This document shows, one piece after another, positions 8,294 through 17,677 of a stretch of DNA of 42,119 nucleotides. The stretch lies in contig DYIZ01000040.1 of NCBI GenBank assembly GCA_020723385.1, positions 1 through 42,119 of the forward strand, written 5' to 3'. Each line of letters starts with the position of its first letter. Within the stretch, counting starts at the first letter, position 1. Position numbers and translations under genes: made by a program. The DNA comes from Candidatus Aquidulcis sp. GTDB taxonomy: Bacteria > Chloroflexota > Anaerolineae > Anaerolineales > UBA4823. A model generated the notes under the pieces. It was given only the letters and a program-made list of their open reading frames with translations. It was not told the origin of the DNA and searched no databases.

Positions 8294-11257
8294 ATGCCTC
8301 TCACTCAAGGGATTATTCTCAATAACCGCTACCGCATCGTCAAGCTGCTCGGGCAGGGCGGGTTCGGGGCGGTTTACCGCGCCTGGGATATTAATCTCAA
8401 CCGGGCGTGTGCGCTCAAAGAGAATCTGGACGCCTCCCCCGAAGCGCAAGCCCAGTTCGGGCGCGAAGCGCTGATCCTCGCCAATCTCAATCATCCCAAC
8501 CTGGCGCGGGTTTCGGATTATTTCTTCATCCCTGACCAGGGACAGTATTTCGTCATGGATTTCGTTCAGGGCGACGATCTCCAGCAGATGTTGGATAGAG
8601 CGGTCAGCGGTCTCCCCGAAACGCAGGTTTTGCAATGGATCGCGCAAATCTGCGACGCGGTGGCTTACCTCCACGCTCAAAATCCGCCCATCATCCACCG
8701 CGACATCAAACCGGCCAATATCAAGATCACGCCCGAGGGGAAAGCGATTCTGGTAGATTTCGGCATCGCCAAGATTTACGACCCCAACCTGAAGACGACC
8801 GTCGGGGCGCGCGCCGTCACGCCGGGGTTCTCGCCCCCCGAACAATATGGGCAGGGCAAGACCGACAATCGCTCGGACATCTATGCCCTGGGGGCGACGT
8901 TGTATACCCTGCTCACCGGCCGCACCCCGCCCGACAGCGTGGACGTGATGACGGGCAACGCTCCGCCGCCCCTGGCCGCCCATTACGCCAACCGGCAGGT
9001 GAGCGAGTGGGTGGGTTCGGCGGTCGCCAGGGCGATGGCGCTCAACCGGACGGAGCGGTTCGCCAGCGTGGGCGATTTCAAGAACGCGCTCAGCGCCAGC
9101 CCATCTCCGCCCAGGCCGGCCGCGATTCACACGGTTTACGAGTTCCCCTCGGCGGTTGTATCCCAAACTACTGCCGCGCCCCCTGCGGCTGTGGCAGCTC
9201 CCCCCATCGCGCCAGCCTTCACCCCGCCGGCCTCGCGCCCGCTTCGCCGGGCGGTCCCATGGATTCCTATCATCGGCGCGTTGGTGCTGTGCGCGGTGTG
9301 CGGCGGATTGTACGGTCTGAGCCGCATCCCCAAGGCGACACAGGTCGCCACGCCAGAGTGGACGAAACCTGTCGCCGCAGTGAGCGGCATCCCCCCGACC
9401 ACGCCGTCCCCGGAGCCGACGCGCACGCCAACCGATACCGCTACGCCCATCCCGCCAACCGGGACGCACACTCTCACGCCGCTGCCGGTCAGCCGGGTCA
9501 TCGCGCCGGGTAACGCCGCCGATGTCATCGAACTCGAACGCTGGGGGCGGGGTATTCTGCTGGATGTGGCCTGGTCGCCGGACGGCGACTTGATCGCGGT
9601 TGCGACCTCGCTGGGAATTTACGTGTATGCGGCTGATTCCCTGGGCGAGGAGCTTTTCATCAACACGGGAGGATACGTTTACTCGGTCGCTTTCAGTCCC
9701 AATGGCGAGCAGTTGGCTTCCAGCGGAATGAATGGCGATTTGCGGCTGTGGAATGCGCGCAGCGGCGATCTCCTGCAGACCTACCGCGGTCACGAATCCA
9801 CCGTCCGGATGGTGGCTTTCAGCCCGGATGGGCGCATGTTAGCCTCGGGCGGCTCCGATTCGACGGTGCGGTTGTGGGACGTATCCAGCGGCGTGCTGCT
9901 GCAGACCTTGCAGCGAGATGGCGCTCTGCGTGTGGTATCTTTCAGCGCGGATAGCAGCCGTGTGGCCGGCGCGGGCAGCAGTAATTACGATATCCAGATA
10001 TGGGATACCGCCAGCGGCCAACTGGTGCAGACCCTCGCCGGTCATACAACAAGCGTGATGGGATTATCTTTTAGCCCGGATGGAAGCCATTTGGTTTCCA
10101 GCGGGTATGATGGCGTCCGTCTGTGGGATCTGCGGAATGGGAGCCAGCAGGCCACTTTGCTCGAGGGTTATACCCTGAGCCAGATTACCTTCAGCCCGGA
10201 TGGCAGCCTGATTGCCGGGGCAAGCGATGCGGATGTCTACTTATGGAATGGCTACGACGGTCAATTTTCTGTGTCGTTCGCCGGGCACCAAAGGCCGGTG
10301 CGCGATGTGGGCTTCAGCCCGGATGGCAGCCAGTTGACCTCGGCAGGCATGGATGGCGTGTTGAAAGTCTGGGAGATTAGCAGTGGGCAGGTGTTGGCGG
10401 CGCGTGACGACCACTCCACCTACGTTTACGGCCTGGCAGTCAGTCTGGATGGCAGCCAGCTTTTTACTAACACTTATAGCCCGAACACGTTGCAAGTGCT
10501 CGATCCCCAAACCGGGCAGGTATCCTGGTCTTTTGATTACACCGATTACATCAACGATTTGGCTCTCAGCCCGGATGGAACCAAGCTGGCCACAGCGGCT
10601 TCTGACCTGCGCCTGTGGGATGCGAAAACCGGGGAGCTGCTGTACACCCAGGAGTTAGGCTCGTCTCAGTACGTGGGCTGTCTTGATTACAGCCCGGATG
10701 GAATGGTGGTGGCGGCGAGCTGCGCTGACGACAAGTACGTTCATTACTGGAACGTCGAAACTGGGCAGTTGATTTATTCTACCGAGTATGAAGAAACAAT
10801 CGCTGCGCTGGCATTCAGCCCGGATGGATATACAATTGCGATTGCTTTGAACAATGCGAAGGTGTATGTCTGGAATTGGAAAGCCAGGGATCCGGTGACC
10901 ACGCTCGATATTCTCACCTATGCGGTAGCCTTCAGCACGGATGGCAGTCAGCTAGTGATGGCTGATAACAACGAGGTGGCTCTGCCCGTATGGGACACCG
11001 CCAGTTGGCAAATGGCGCGCACTATCAAGGGGCTGACGAATACCATATCTGTGCTGTCGTTTAACCGCTATGGCAACCTGCTCGTCACGGCAGATTATGA
11101 CAATAACATTATTCTATGGAACACCGAGACCTGGGAGCCGCTGACCACGTTGACAGGGCACACTTCATCCATTTCATCGCTCGCTTTCAGCCCGGATGGG
11201 ACGCGGCTATTCTCTGGGAGCTACGACGGCACGATCCGAATTTGGGGGCTGCCGTGA
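8294..11257 (+). CDS. K4: Ser/Thr protein kinase fused to a WD40 double propeller
   Basis: A 987-residue kinase starting [16 protein letters not shown]; an upstream in-frame ATG at 8276 is rejected because it lies in the repeat and outside the family alignment. GGAAGG sits 5 nt before the chosen start. The catalytic core is intact (K42, [24 protein letters not shown]). A membrane helix lies at about 319-342. From about residue 410 I count 14 WD40-like units, which fits two seven-bladed propellers. The kinase part is closest to K2 (ENLDASPEAQ, PPDSVD), and the sensor begins with a similar blade (VAWSPDGDLIAVATSLGIY in K4, VAWQDSQTVAVATSLGLY in K2). K2 and K4 are therefore probably a whole-gene duplicate pair whose blades later diverged. 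The sensor is predicted to face outward; its partner is unknown. Confidence 0.93.
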   Translation: MPLTQGIILNNRYRIVKLLGQGGFGAVYRAWDINLNRACALKENLDASPEAQAQFGREALILANLNHPNLARVSDYFFIPDQGQYFVMDFVQGDDLQQMLDRAVSGLPETQVLQWIAQICDAVAYLHAQNPPIIHRDIKPANIKITPEGKAILVDFGIAKIYDPNLKTTVGARAVTPGFSPPEQYGQGKTDNRSDIYALGATLYTLLTGRTPPDSVDVMTGNAPPPLAAHYANRQVSEWVGSAVARAMALNRTERFASVGDFKNALSASPSPPRPAAIHTVYEFPSAVVSQTTAAPPAAVAAPPIAPAFTPPASRPLRRAVPWIPIIGALVLCAVCGGLYGLSRIPKATQVATPEWTKPVAAVSGIPPTTPSPEPTRTPTDTATPIPPTGTHTLTPLPVSRVIAPGNAADVIELERWGRGILLDVAWSPDGDLIAVATSLGIYVYAADSLGEELFINTGGYVYSVAFSPNGEQLASSGMNGDLRLWNARSGDLLQTYRGHESTVRMVAFSPDGRMLASGGSDSTVRLWDVSSGVLLQTLQRDGALRVVSFSADSSRVAGAGSSNYDIQIWDTASGQLVQTLAGHTTSVMGLSFSPDGSHLVSSGYDGVRLWDLRNGSQQATLLEGYTLSQITFSPDGSLIAGASDADVYLWNGYDGQFSVSFAGHQRPVRDVGFSPDGSQLTSAGMDGVLKVWEISSGQVLAARDDHSTYVYGLAVSLDGSQLFTNTYSPNTLQVLDPQTGQVSWSFDYTDYINDLALSPDGTKLATAASDLRLWDAKTGELLYTQELGSSQYVGCLDYSPDGMVVAASCADDKYVHYWNVETGQLIYSTEYEETIAALAFSPDGYTIAIALNNAKVYVWNWKARDPVTTLDILTYAVAFSTDGSQLVMADNNEVALPVWDTASWQMARTIKGLTNTISVLSFNRYGNLLVTADYDNNIILWNTETWEPLTTLTGHTSSISSLAFSPDGTRLFSGSYDGTIRIWGLP

Positions 11258-11273
11258 AGAAATCCGGGGCTCC

Positions 11274-11397
11274 GGGAATTGCCGTGCCTAACTCGCTCAA
11301 AGGGGACGACAGTCCCCGTATCTGGCGGTTGGAACTCGCGAACCGCCAGGGCTTAGTCGCCGGACTGTCGTCCGGCGCGAGCGTCACGGCAATTCCC
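11274..11397. repeat. 124-nt multi-hairpin palindromic element between K4 and K5
   Basis: GGGAATTGCCGTG (11274-11286) is matched exactly by its reverse complement at 11385-11397. CTCGC (11292-11296) pairs with GCGAG (11377-11381). Inside are three hairpins: GGGGAC/GTCCCC (11302-11317), TGGCGGTT/AACCGCCA (11323-11348) and CCGGAC/GTCCGG (11360-11375). The first and third can pair with each other over 12 bases (11304-11315 with 11362-11373), so the element can form either a cloverleaf or one long hairpin. It looks like a miniature inverted-repeat element, but a structured RNA or intercistronic regulator is possible. Confidence 0.7.
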
Positions 11398-11435
11398 AAA
11401 GAGCCAGAAATCCACTCTCTCAAAAGGAATGTTCT

Positions 11436-13601
11436 ATGCCACTCAACTCTGGTCAAATCCTGAACAATCGTTACCGCATCGTCAAATTGTTGGGGGAGGG
11501 CGGGTTTGGCGCGGTCTACCGCGCCTGGGATATGAATCTCAACGGCCCGTGCGCGGTGAAGGAAAACAACGAAACCTCCCCCGACGCGGCGCGCCAGTTC
11601 GCCCGTGAAGCCTCGCTGCTCTTCAATTTGCATCACCCCAACCTGCCGCGCGTCACCGATCATTTCACCGTGCCGGGGCAGGGTCAATACCTGGTGATGG
11701 ATTTTGTCGAGGGGGAGGATATGCAGGCGATGCTGACACGAGCGGGCGGCGCGCTGCCCGAGGAGCAGGTGCTGGCCTGGGTGGCACAAATTTGCGATGC
11801 GCTGGCCTACATGCACGCCCAGAACCCGCCCATCATTCACCGGGATATCAAGCCCGGCAATATCAAGATCACCCCGGATGGCCGCGCTGTGCTGGTGGAT
11901 TTCGGCATCGCCAAAGCCTACGATCCGAACCTCGCCACCACCCAGGGGGCGCGCGCCGTCACCCCGGGTTTTTCACCCCCCGAGCAATATGGGGAAGGCA
12001 AGACCGACGCCCGCTCGGATGTGTACGCCCTGGGGGCCACGCTTTATACCCTGCTCACCGGTCAAATCCCGGCATCCAGTGTGGACATCATCGCCGGGAC
12101 GTCGCCGCTGCCCAAACCGGTGACGGTGGTCAACCCGCAGGTCACCGCGAAAGTGAGCGACGCCATCACCCGGGCGATGAATCCCGGCCGGACGGGGCGC
12201 TTCGGCAGTGTGAGTGAGCTGCGCGCCGCCCTGGGCCTGCCGACCGCTCCCCTGGCGCGGCCCGCCTCCGCTCCCATCATGGCGACGGTGGCGGCGACGG
12301 AATCTGCCTCCAGTTTATCGTCGGCGACGCTGCTGGCTACCGAGCCGCCGCCAGCGAGACCGTTTTCCGCTGAACCGCCCTCGAAGCCGGAGAAGCGCAG
12401 ATCGCGTGGCTGGATCTGGGCGGCGGCGGGCGGGGTGGCGCTGCTGGTGGTGTGCGGCGCGCTGGTGGGCGGTTTCTTCGCCCTGCGCCCGCTGATTTTC
12501 CCGGTTGCAACCGAAGCGCCAACGGCGGTGATGCTGGTTCCCACCCAGCCCCCGGCCAAGCCGACCAATCCGCCTCCCGCCCCCACGGATGTTCCCGCCC
12601 CAACCGATGCGCCAACGGCTGTCCCACAGGCTGCCATCGTCAAAGTTGGATTGGTGACCGACACCGGCGGGATCAACGATAGATCGTTCAACCAATCGGC
12701 CTGGATGGGCGTGCAGAAGGCCGCAAAGGAATTTGGCTTCGAGGCGCGCTACATCGAATCCAAGCAGCCAACGGATTACGAGAAGAATATTGATCAGTTT
12801 GCGACCGAAGGCTACGATGTGATCATCACGGTGGGTTTTTTCATGGGCGACGCCACGGCGATCAAAGCCAGGCAATATCCCGATATTCACTTCGCGGTGG
12901 TTGACAATGCCTATTTCCCCACGACAGGCTATGCGGCCTGCCCGGACACTGTGAAAGACTGTTACGACGATGGCGGCCTGAGTAATGTGACCAGCCTGAT
13001 GTTTCAGGAGGATGAGGTGGGTTTCCTGGCCGGTGTGCTGGCGGCAGGCATGACCAAAACCGATGTGATCTGTTCGGTGTCGGGCATCGAAATCCCGCCG
13101 GTGGCGCGCTTCGTCACGGGGTACCAGAATGGAGCGAAATGGTTCCGGCCGGGCATCCAGACGCTCAATGTTTATATCCCCTCGTTCACCGACCCGGCCA
13201 AAGGCAAAGAGGTGGCAATCAGCATGATCGGCCAAAATTGTGATGTGATCTTTGGCGTCGGCGGCAATACCGGCAACGGCGGCCTGCTGGCGGCAAAGGA
13301 AAAAGGCCTGATGGCAATCGGTGTGGATGTTGACCAATATCTTACATACCCGGAGGTTGGCAGCGCGCTGATCTCCAGTGCAATGAAGAATGTGGATACC
13401 GCCGTTTATGAGTACTTGAAGATGGCATCTTTGGGCAAGACGAAGTCCGGCATCATCACCGCTAACCTACGTAATCGCGGGGTGGGATTAGCGCCGTTCC
13501 ATGACTGGGAAGGCCAGGTTCCGCCGTCTGTACTTGGGAAAATCAAAGAAGCGATTGATGGGCTGATCAACGGAACAATCAGTACCGGGTACAAACCTTG
13601 A
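11436..13601 (+). CDS. K5: Ser/Thr protein kinase fused to a BMP/PnrA-type nucleoside-binding domain
   Basis: A 721-residue kinase. The core is intact: GEGGFGAVY, K42, HRDIKPGNIKI (Gly in place of the usual Ala), DFGIAK and SPPEQYG. A membrane helix lies at about 324-352, starting RGWIWAAAGGVALLVV. Residues about 400-721 match the basic membrane protein family (Med, TmpC/PnrA): KVGLVTDTGGINDRSFNQSA, then a GYDVIITVGF segment, HFAVVDNAYF and GVDVDQYLT. Known members bind purine nucleosides or act as surface lipoproteins. Here the domain is tethered to a kinase instead of a lipid anchor, so it probably reports nucleosides (inference). AAGGA about 7 nt upstream supports the start. The N-lobe resembles K8, while the C-lobe resembles K7, so the kinase domain looks mosaic. 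Confidence 0.92.
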   Translation: MPLNSGQILNNRYRIVKLLGEGGFGAVYRAWDMNLNGPCAVKENNETSPDAARQFAREASLLFNLHHPNLPRVTDHFTVPGQGQYLVMDFVEGEDMQAMLTRAGGALPEEQVLAWVAQICDALAYMHAQNPPIIHRDIKPGNIKITPDGRAVLVDFGIAKAYDPNLATTQGARAVTPGFSPPEQYGEGKTDARSDVYALGATLYTLLTGQIPASSVDIIAGTSPLPKPVTVVNPQVTAKVSDAITRAMNPGRTGRFGSVSELRAALGLPTAPLARPASAPIMATVAATESASSLSSATLLATEPPPARPFSAEPPSKPEKRRSRGWIWAAAGGVALLVVCGALVGGFFALRPLIFPVATEAPTAVMLVPTQPPAKPTNPPPAPTDVPAPTDAPTAVPQAAIVKVGLVTDTGGINDRSFNQSAWMGVQKAAKEFGFEARYIESKQPTDYEKNIDQFATEGYDVIITVGFFMGDATAIKARQYPDIHFAVVDNAYFPTTGYAACPDTVKDCYDDGGLSNVTSLMFQEDEVGFLAGVLAAGMTKTDVICSVSGIEIPPVARFVTGYQNGAKWFRPGIQTLNVYIPSFTDPAKGKEVAISMIGQNCDVIFGVGGNTGNGGLLAAKEKGLMAIGVDVDQYLTYPEVGSALISSAMKNVDTAVYEYLKMASLGKTKSGIITANLRNRGVGLAPFHDWEGQVPPSVLGKIKEAIDGLINGTISTGYKP

Positions 13602-13726
13602 CCCCTAAAAACCGGAATCAAACAGGGATGGACAGGATAAACAGGATAAAACCTATAAATCCTAAAAATCCCGTTCATCCCTGTTTTGCATCCATGCAAC
13701 GCATCCAAATGTAATGTGAAGAAACT
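13602..13726. repeat. Palindromic repeat between K5 and K6
   Basis: AAACAGGGATG at 13620-13630 is matched by CATCCCTGTTT at 13676-13686. The interior is A/T-rich with partial direct repeats (GACAGGATAA, ACAGGATAAA). The rest of the 125-nt gap shows only a weak ribosome site, GAAGAA, before K6. I recognise this as a type of dispersed intergenic palindrome but cannot assign a family. Confidence 0.6.
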
Positions 13727-15166
13727 ATGCCCCTCAATACCGGACAAATTCTCAACAACCGCTACCGCATCGTCAAGAAACTCGGCGAGGGCGGGTTCGG
13801 CGCGGTGTACCGCGCCTGGGATACGACTTTCAACCTGCCGTGCGCGCTGAAGGAAAATATCGAGACCTCGCCCGAGGCGCAGCGCCAATTCGAGCGGGAA
13901 GCGCGGCTGCTGCGCGTGCTGCGCCATCCCAACCTGCCTTCGGTGAGCGATTATTTCATCGTTCCGGGGCAAGGCCAATACCTGGTGATGGATTTCGTCG
14001 AGGGGAAAGACTTACAGGTTATCCTCGAAGAGAATGGGACGCCCCTGCCCGAGGGTCAGGCGCTGGCCTGGGCGGCGCAAATCTGCGACGCGCTCGACTA
14101 CCTGCACTCGCAAAATCCGCCCATCATTCATCGGGATATCAAGCCCGCCAACATCAAGATTACCCCGCAGGGCCAGGCGATGCTGGTGGATTTCGGCATT
14201 GCTAAAGTGTACGATCCCAATGCGAAGACGACCCTGGGGGCGCGCGCCGTCACGCCGGGCTACTCGCCAGCGGAGCAGTATGGCCAGGGGACAACCGACG
14301 CCCGCTCGGACATCTACGCCCTGGGAGCCACGCTGTACGCCGCGTTAACCGGCCAGCAGCCCACCGAGAGTGTGCAGCGCACGGTGGGCATCACCATGCC
14401 GCTGCCGCGCGCCCTCAACCCGGCGCTATCCGATGCGGTGGAGGGCATCATCCTCAAAGCGATGGAAATGCTGCCTGCCCTGCGGTACCAGACGGCGCGT
14501 GAATTTCGGGCCGCGCTGGGGAAGCAGCAGGCTGTGACGCCTGCTGCGCCGCTTGCCGCGCCGCTCCCTGCGCCGCCTGCCGCTCCTGCTCGTCCGCCAT
14601 CCCAGCCGACGTTACCGCCCATTTCGCAGCCGCCATCCCGCGTGGGGTCTTCCCCGGTAGCTGCCCGTCCCACCGATTACACGCCCCCTCCACAGTCCGT
14701 TTCACCGGTTTACACGCTGCCGGTTGTAGCCGCCCCGGCCGCGCCGCGCAAAAAGTGGCTGCCGTGGGCGATATTCGGGAGCATTGTGATCGTGCTGCTG
14801 GCCGGTGGAGGATTGCTGGCCGGAGGCGGCGCGCTCTTGGCCCGGAAATCCACCGCTGCCCCGACGGCGACGTTTACTCCCGTGCCTGCCCTGGCGAGGC
14901 CCTCGCCGACCCAAACCGCCTCGCCCACCCGCACGGCGACCGCCAGCGCGACGCAGACGGCTACAATCGTGCCGACTTTCACCTTTACGCCGACCACAGC
15001 CTCAACCGATACACCCACAATGCCGCCGACCGCCAGCCCGACGGCGACGGCTACCGCGACGCGTACGCTGCGCCCTCCGACGCAGAAGCCGCCCACTCAG
15101 CCGCCGCCCACTCAGCCGCCGCAAGAGCCGCCCACAGACGAACCGCCGACGCCCGCCAACCCCTGA
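13727..15166 (+). CDS. K6: Ser/Thr protein kinase with a Thr/Pro tail and no sensor domain
   Basis: A 479-residue kinase, the shortest of the eight. The catalytic core is complete (GEGGFGAVY, K42, [24 protein letters not shown]). A Pro/Ala-rich linker leads to a membrane helix at about 344-370. The remaining roughly 105 residues are almost only Thr, Pro, Ala and Ser, ending in repeated PPTQ and PPT units. Where its paralogs carry a folded module, this one stops. The next gene starts 5 nt later and encodes a secreted propeller protein, so the sensor may be supplied in trans (inference). Loss of a module by deletion is the alternative. The kinase subtype is that of K1 and K3. The tail could span a cell wall or carry O-glycans. 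Confidence 0.92.
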   Translation: MPLNTGQILNNRYRIVKKLGEGGFGAVYRAWDTTFNLPCALKENIETSPEAQRQFEREARLLRVLRHPNLPSVSDYFIVPGQGQYLVMDFVEGKDLQVILEENGTPLPEGQALAWAAQICDALDYLHSQNPPIIHRDIKPANIKITPQGQAMLVDFGIAKVYDPNAKTTLGARAVTPGYSPAEQYGQGTTDARSDIYALGATLYAALTGQQPTESVQRTVGITMPLPRALNPALSDAVEGIILKAMEMLPALRYQTAREFRAALGKQQAVTPAAPLAAPLPAPPAAPARPPSQPTLPPISQPPSRVGSSPVAARPTDYTPPPQSVSPVYTLPVVAAPAAPRKKWLPWAIFGSIVIVLLAGGGLLAGGGALLARKSTAAPTATFTPVPALARPSPTQTASPTRTATASATQTATIVPTFTFTPTTASTDTPTMPPTASPTATATATRTLRPPTQKPPTQPPPTQPPQEPPTDEPPTPANP

Positions 15167-15171
15167 AAACT

Positions 15172-17601
15172 ATGACTATCTCGAAAAACAATCATGCCGT
15201 CCATTTGGCAGTTATCATTTCCCTGTTAATTCTGCTCGCTTCCAGCGGGATCAGCCCAACTTTTGCCGTCTCCTCCCAGGCCGATTCCAATGCCCCGAAC
15301 ACACCGCCTTTTGAGGACAGCGGGATTACCCTGCAATCGGTTTACTTAGGCGAGGCAGCCTGGGGCGACTACGACAACGACGGCGATTTGGATATACTGA
15401 GAGCGGGCGGCGGAAACACACAGGTCTACCGGAACGATGGAGGCAGCGGTTTCACCGACATAAACGCTGGGCTGAAGGGACTTGAGTATAGCTCGGTTGC
15501 CTGGGGAGATTCCGACAAAGATGGTGATCTTGATTTTCTCCTCATTGGATGGGATGGCTCGAACGGCAGTCGAATGGCCTATCTCTACCGGAATGATGGA
15601 GGAGATGTATTTACCAAGGTCACTATCGGGCCTGGACTGTCCAATGGCTCTTGCACGTGGGCTGATTATGATAATGATGGGGATCTGGATTTTCTGCTGA
15701 CGGGTTGGGATGGCACATATCCGGATTCCCGGTTGTACCGAAATAATGGAGCGGGTACTTTTTCCGAGGTCACCGCAACGATTATGGCGGCTACCAATAG
15801 TCATGTAGCTTGGGGAGATTACGACAATGACGGAAATCTAGATATTCTGATGGTAACCGGGGCAGCCTCCGTCATTTATCGAAATGATGGGGCAGGTATT
15901 TTTACGGACATCGGTGCGGGCCTGGAAGCTATATCTGGTTCTGTGGCCTGGGGAGATTACGATAATGACGGCGATCTGGATGTATTGATGTCCGGTTACA
16001 TCAGCGGGGGAAATGTGTCAAAAGTATATTCCAACGAAGGAGGGGGTGTATTCACTGACATCAATGCCAGCCTGGCCTCAGGCCCCTGGTCATCGGCCGC
16101 CTGGGGTGATTATGACAACGATGGCGATCTCGACATCTTACTGACGGCAGAAGTTACCGGCGTTCAAGTCACCAAAGTCTACCGGAACGATGGCGGCGGC
16201 GCGTTTACCGACATCAACGCCGGGCTGCCTGCTGGAACTTACATCGCCTGGGGCGATTATGACAACGATGGCAAGCTGGATATCCTGCTCGGCGGGATGT
16301 CTGTCACCAAGATTTACCACAATATCACCGCCAGCGCCAACACACCGCCATCTGCGCCGACTGGCTTGTCAGCTTCGATAGCCGATGGAATTGCCGCATT
16401 TGGCTGGAACCCGGCGGAGGATGACCAGACTCTGCCCGAGGGCCTGACCTATAATCTGCGCCTCGGCACGACGCCGGGAGGCAGCGAAATCGCGGTTCCA
16501 ATGGCTGACCTGGACAGCGGGTACCGCCGCCTGCCCGCCTTGGGAAACACCAACCTGGGGATCACGGCAACCCTTGGCGGTCTGGATTTGCCGCCATTTT
16601 CCACGTATTACTGGAGCGTCCAGGCTGTTGATTCCGCCTGGGCCGGCTCGCCCTTCGCACTCGAAGGCAGTTTTAGCGTACCGTTGGGAGTACCAGCCCT
16701 TGATTCCATCGCAAATACGGATAGAGATGGGGATTACACACTTTCCTGGAATGTCGTGCCATACGCTACCACCTACACGTTGGAAGAAGACAATGATCCC
16801 GGCTTCCTCTCGCCTGCAACCCGTTATCAGGGCGTGCAACACCAGTATCAAGTGAATGATCAACCGAGTGGGGGTTGGTATTATCGAGTCAGGGCTTCGA
16901 ATGCCAATGGTGAAAGCGTCTGGAGTTCGACGCAAACTGTTTGCGTTCAAGGCTGGATCTATCTGCCGGTGATGATGCGCCGCTATCCGCCTATCCCGGA
17001 TGCGCCGGCCCTCTATGGGATCAGCAATCCCGGCGGCGATGACAACTACTCAGTTAGTTGGAGCCCCGCCGACCTGGCCGAGAGTTACATTCTCGAAGAA
17101 TCTATCAACAGCGATTTCTCAGACGCGACCCAGGTTTATAACGGAGTAGGCACTTCCACCGACATCAACAGCAAAGACCCAACCCGCTATTACTATCGCG
17201 TCAAGTCCCACAATGCCTACGGCGACAGCGGCTGGTCGAACGTTCAGTCGGTAGACGTGTTTTGGGAACTCGAACCCAACGATATCTATCTGCAAGCCAA
17301 CGGCCCGCTGCTCTCCGGCCTGCCTTATTACGGCTACCCCAATGACCAGAAGGATTACTTCAGCTTCTACCTGCCCACGGCAGGAACGATCAGCATTGAC
17401 CTCACCAACCACACCGGCGGCGGGGTGCAGGTACAGCTATTCTACGAGGTCGCCGACGCCGGCCACCGGGTGGGATTCGATTACGACGCCCCGTATCACA
17501 TCGCGTATTCCGGCGCGGCGGGGTGGTACTACGTTTATATCTACACCGCTTCTGGCTTCAATACAAGCACGCCGTACACCTTGCAAGTGACGTATCCATA
17601 A
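15172..17601 (+). CDS. Secreted FG-GAP/VCBS seven-repeat propeller protein with Fn3-like and PPC-like domains
   Basis: An 809-residue protein. The frame is open much further upstream inside K6, but a clear signal peptide (MTISKNNHAVHLAVIISLLI onward) sets the start at 15172, 5 nt after the K6 stop. Seven repeats with the core AWGDYDNDGDLDIL follow (residues about 60-390). The DxDxDG spacing is the calcium site of integrin-type FG-GAP/VCBS propellers. Two to three fibronectin-III-like domains come next, split by the motif IYLPVMMRRYPP. The last roughly 115 residues, starting ELEPND and ending in TPYTLQVTYP, resemble the bacterial pre-peptidase C-terminal (PPC) domain. No catalytic domain is visible. 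It probably binds a ligand or surface polymer outside the cell and may work with K6 (inference). Confidence 0.88.
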   Translation: MTISKNNHAVHLAVIISLLILLASSGISPTFAVSSQADSNAPNTPPFEDSGITLQSVYLGEAAWGDYDNDGDLDILRAGGGNTQVYRNDGGSGFTDINAGLKGLEYSSVAWGDSDKDGDLDFLLIGWDGSNGSRMAYLYRNDGGDVFTKVTIGPGLSNGSCTWADYDNDGDLDFLLTGWDGTYPDSRLYRNNGAGTFSEVTATIMAATNSHVAWGDYDNDGNLDILMVTGAASVIYRNDGAGIFTDIGAGLEAISGSVAWGDYDNDGDLDVLMSGYISGGNVSKVYSNEGGGVFTDINASLASGPWSSAAWGDYDNDGDLDILLTAEVTGVQVTKVYRNDGGGAFTDINAGLPAGTYIAWGDYDNDGKLDILLGGMSVTKIYHNITASANTPPSAPTGLSASIADGIAAFGWNPAEDDQTLPEGLTYNLRLGTTPGGSEIAVPMADLDSGYRRLPALGNTNLGITATLGGLDLPPFSTYYWSVQAVDSAWAGSPFALEGSFSVPLGVPALDSIANTDRDGDYTLSWNVVPYATTYTLEEDNDPGFLSPATRYQGVQHQYQVNDQPSGGWYYRVRASNANGESVWSSTQTVCVQGWIYLPVMMRRYPPIPDAPALYGISNPGGDDNYSVSWSPADLAESYILEESINSDFSDATQVYNGVGTSTDINSKDPTRYYYRVKSHNAYGDSGWSNVQSVDVFWELEPNDIYLQANGPLLSGLPYYGYPNDQKDYFSFYLPTAGTISIDLTNHTGGGVQVQLFYEVADAGHRVGFDYDAPYHIAYSGAAGWYYVYIYTASGFNTSTPYTLQVTYP

Positions 17602-17677
17602 TGGCGACACCTGCAAGAGTACAACTCCCACAATTTGCCGAGCCGCCTCAGGCATCGAATGTCTTTAGAGGAATTTG

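Noticed and set aside
8261-9793. Long minus-strand open frame of 510 codons opposite K4
   Set aside because: It mirrors the GC-rich kinase codons, its product is rich in Arg, Gly and His without any fold motif, and the same kind of shadow frame appears opposite the other kinases.
11274-11397. Cloverleaf element as a tRNA gene
   Set aside because: It is 124 nt long, and no T-loop GTTCRA, anticodon-stem geometry or CCA-type end fits.
13727-17601. K6 and the FG-GAP protein as one fusion split by a frameshift
   Set aside because: The second gene has its own signal peptide right at its start and K6 ends in a normal Thr/Pro tail, so two separate proteins are the simpler reading. The open frame upstream inside K6 is due to GC-rich codons.
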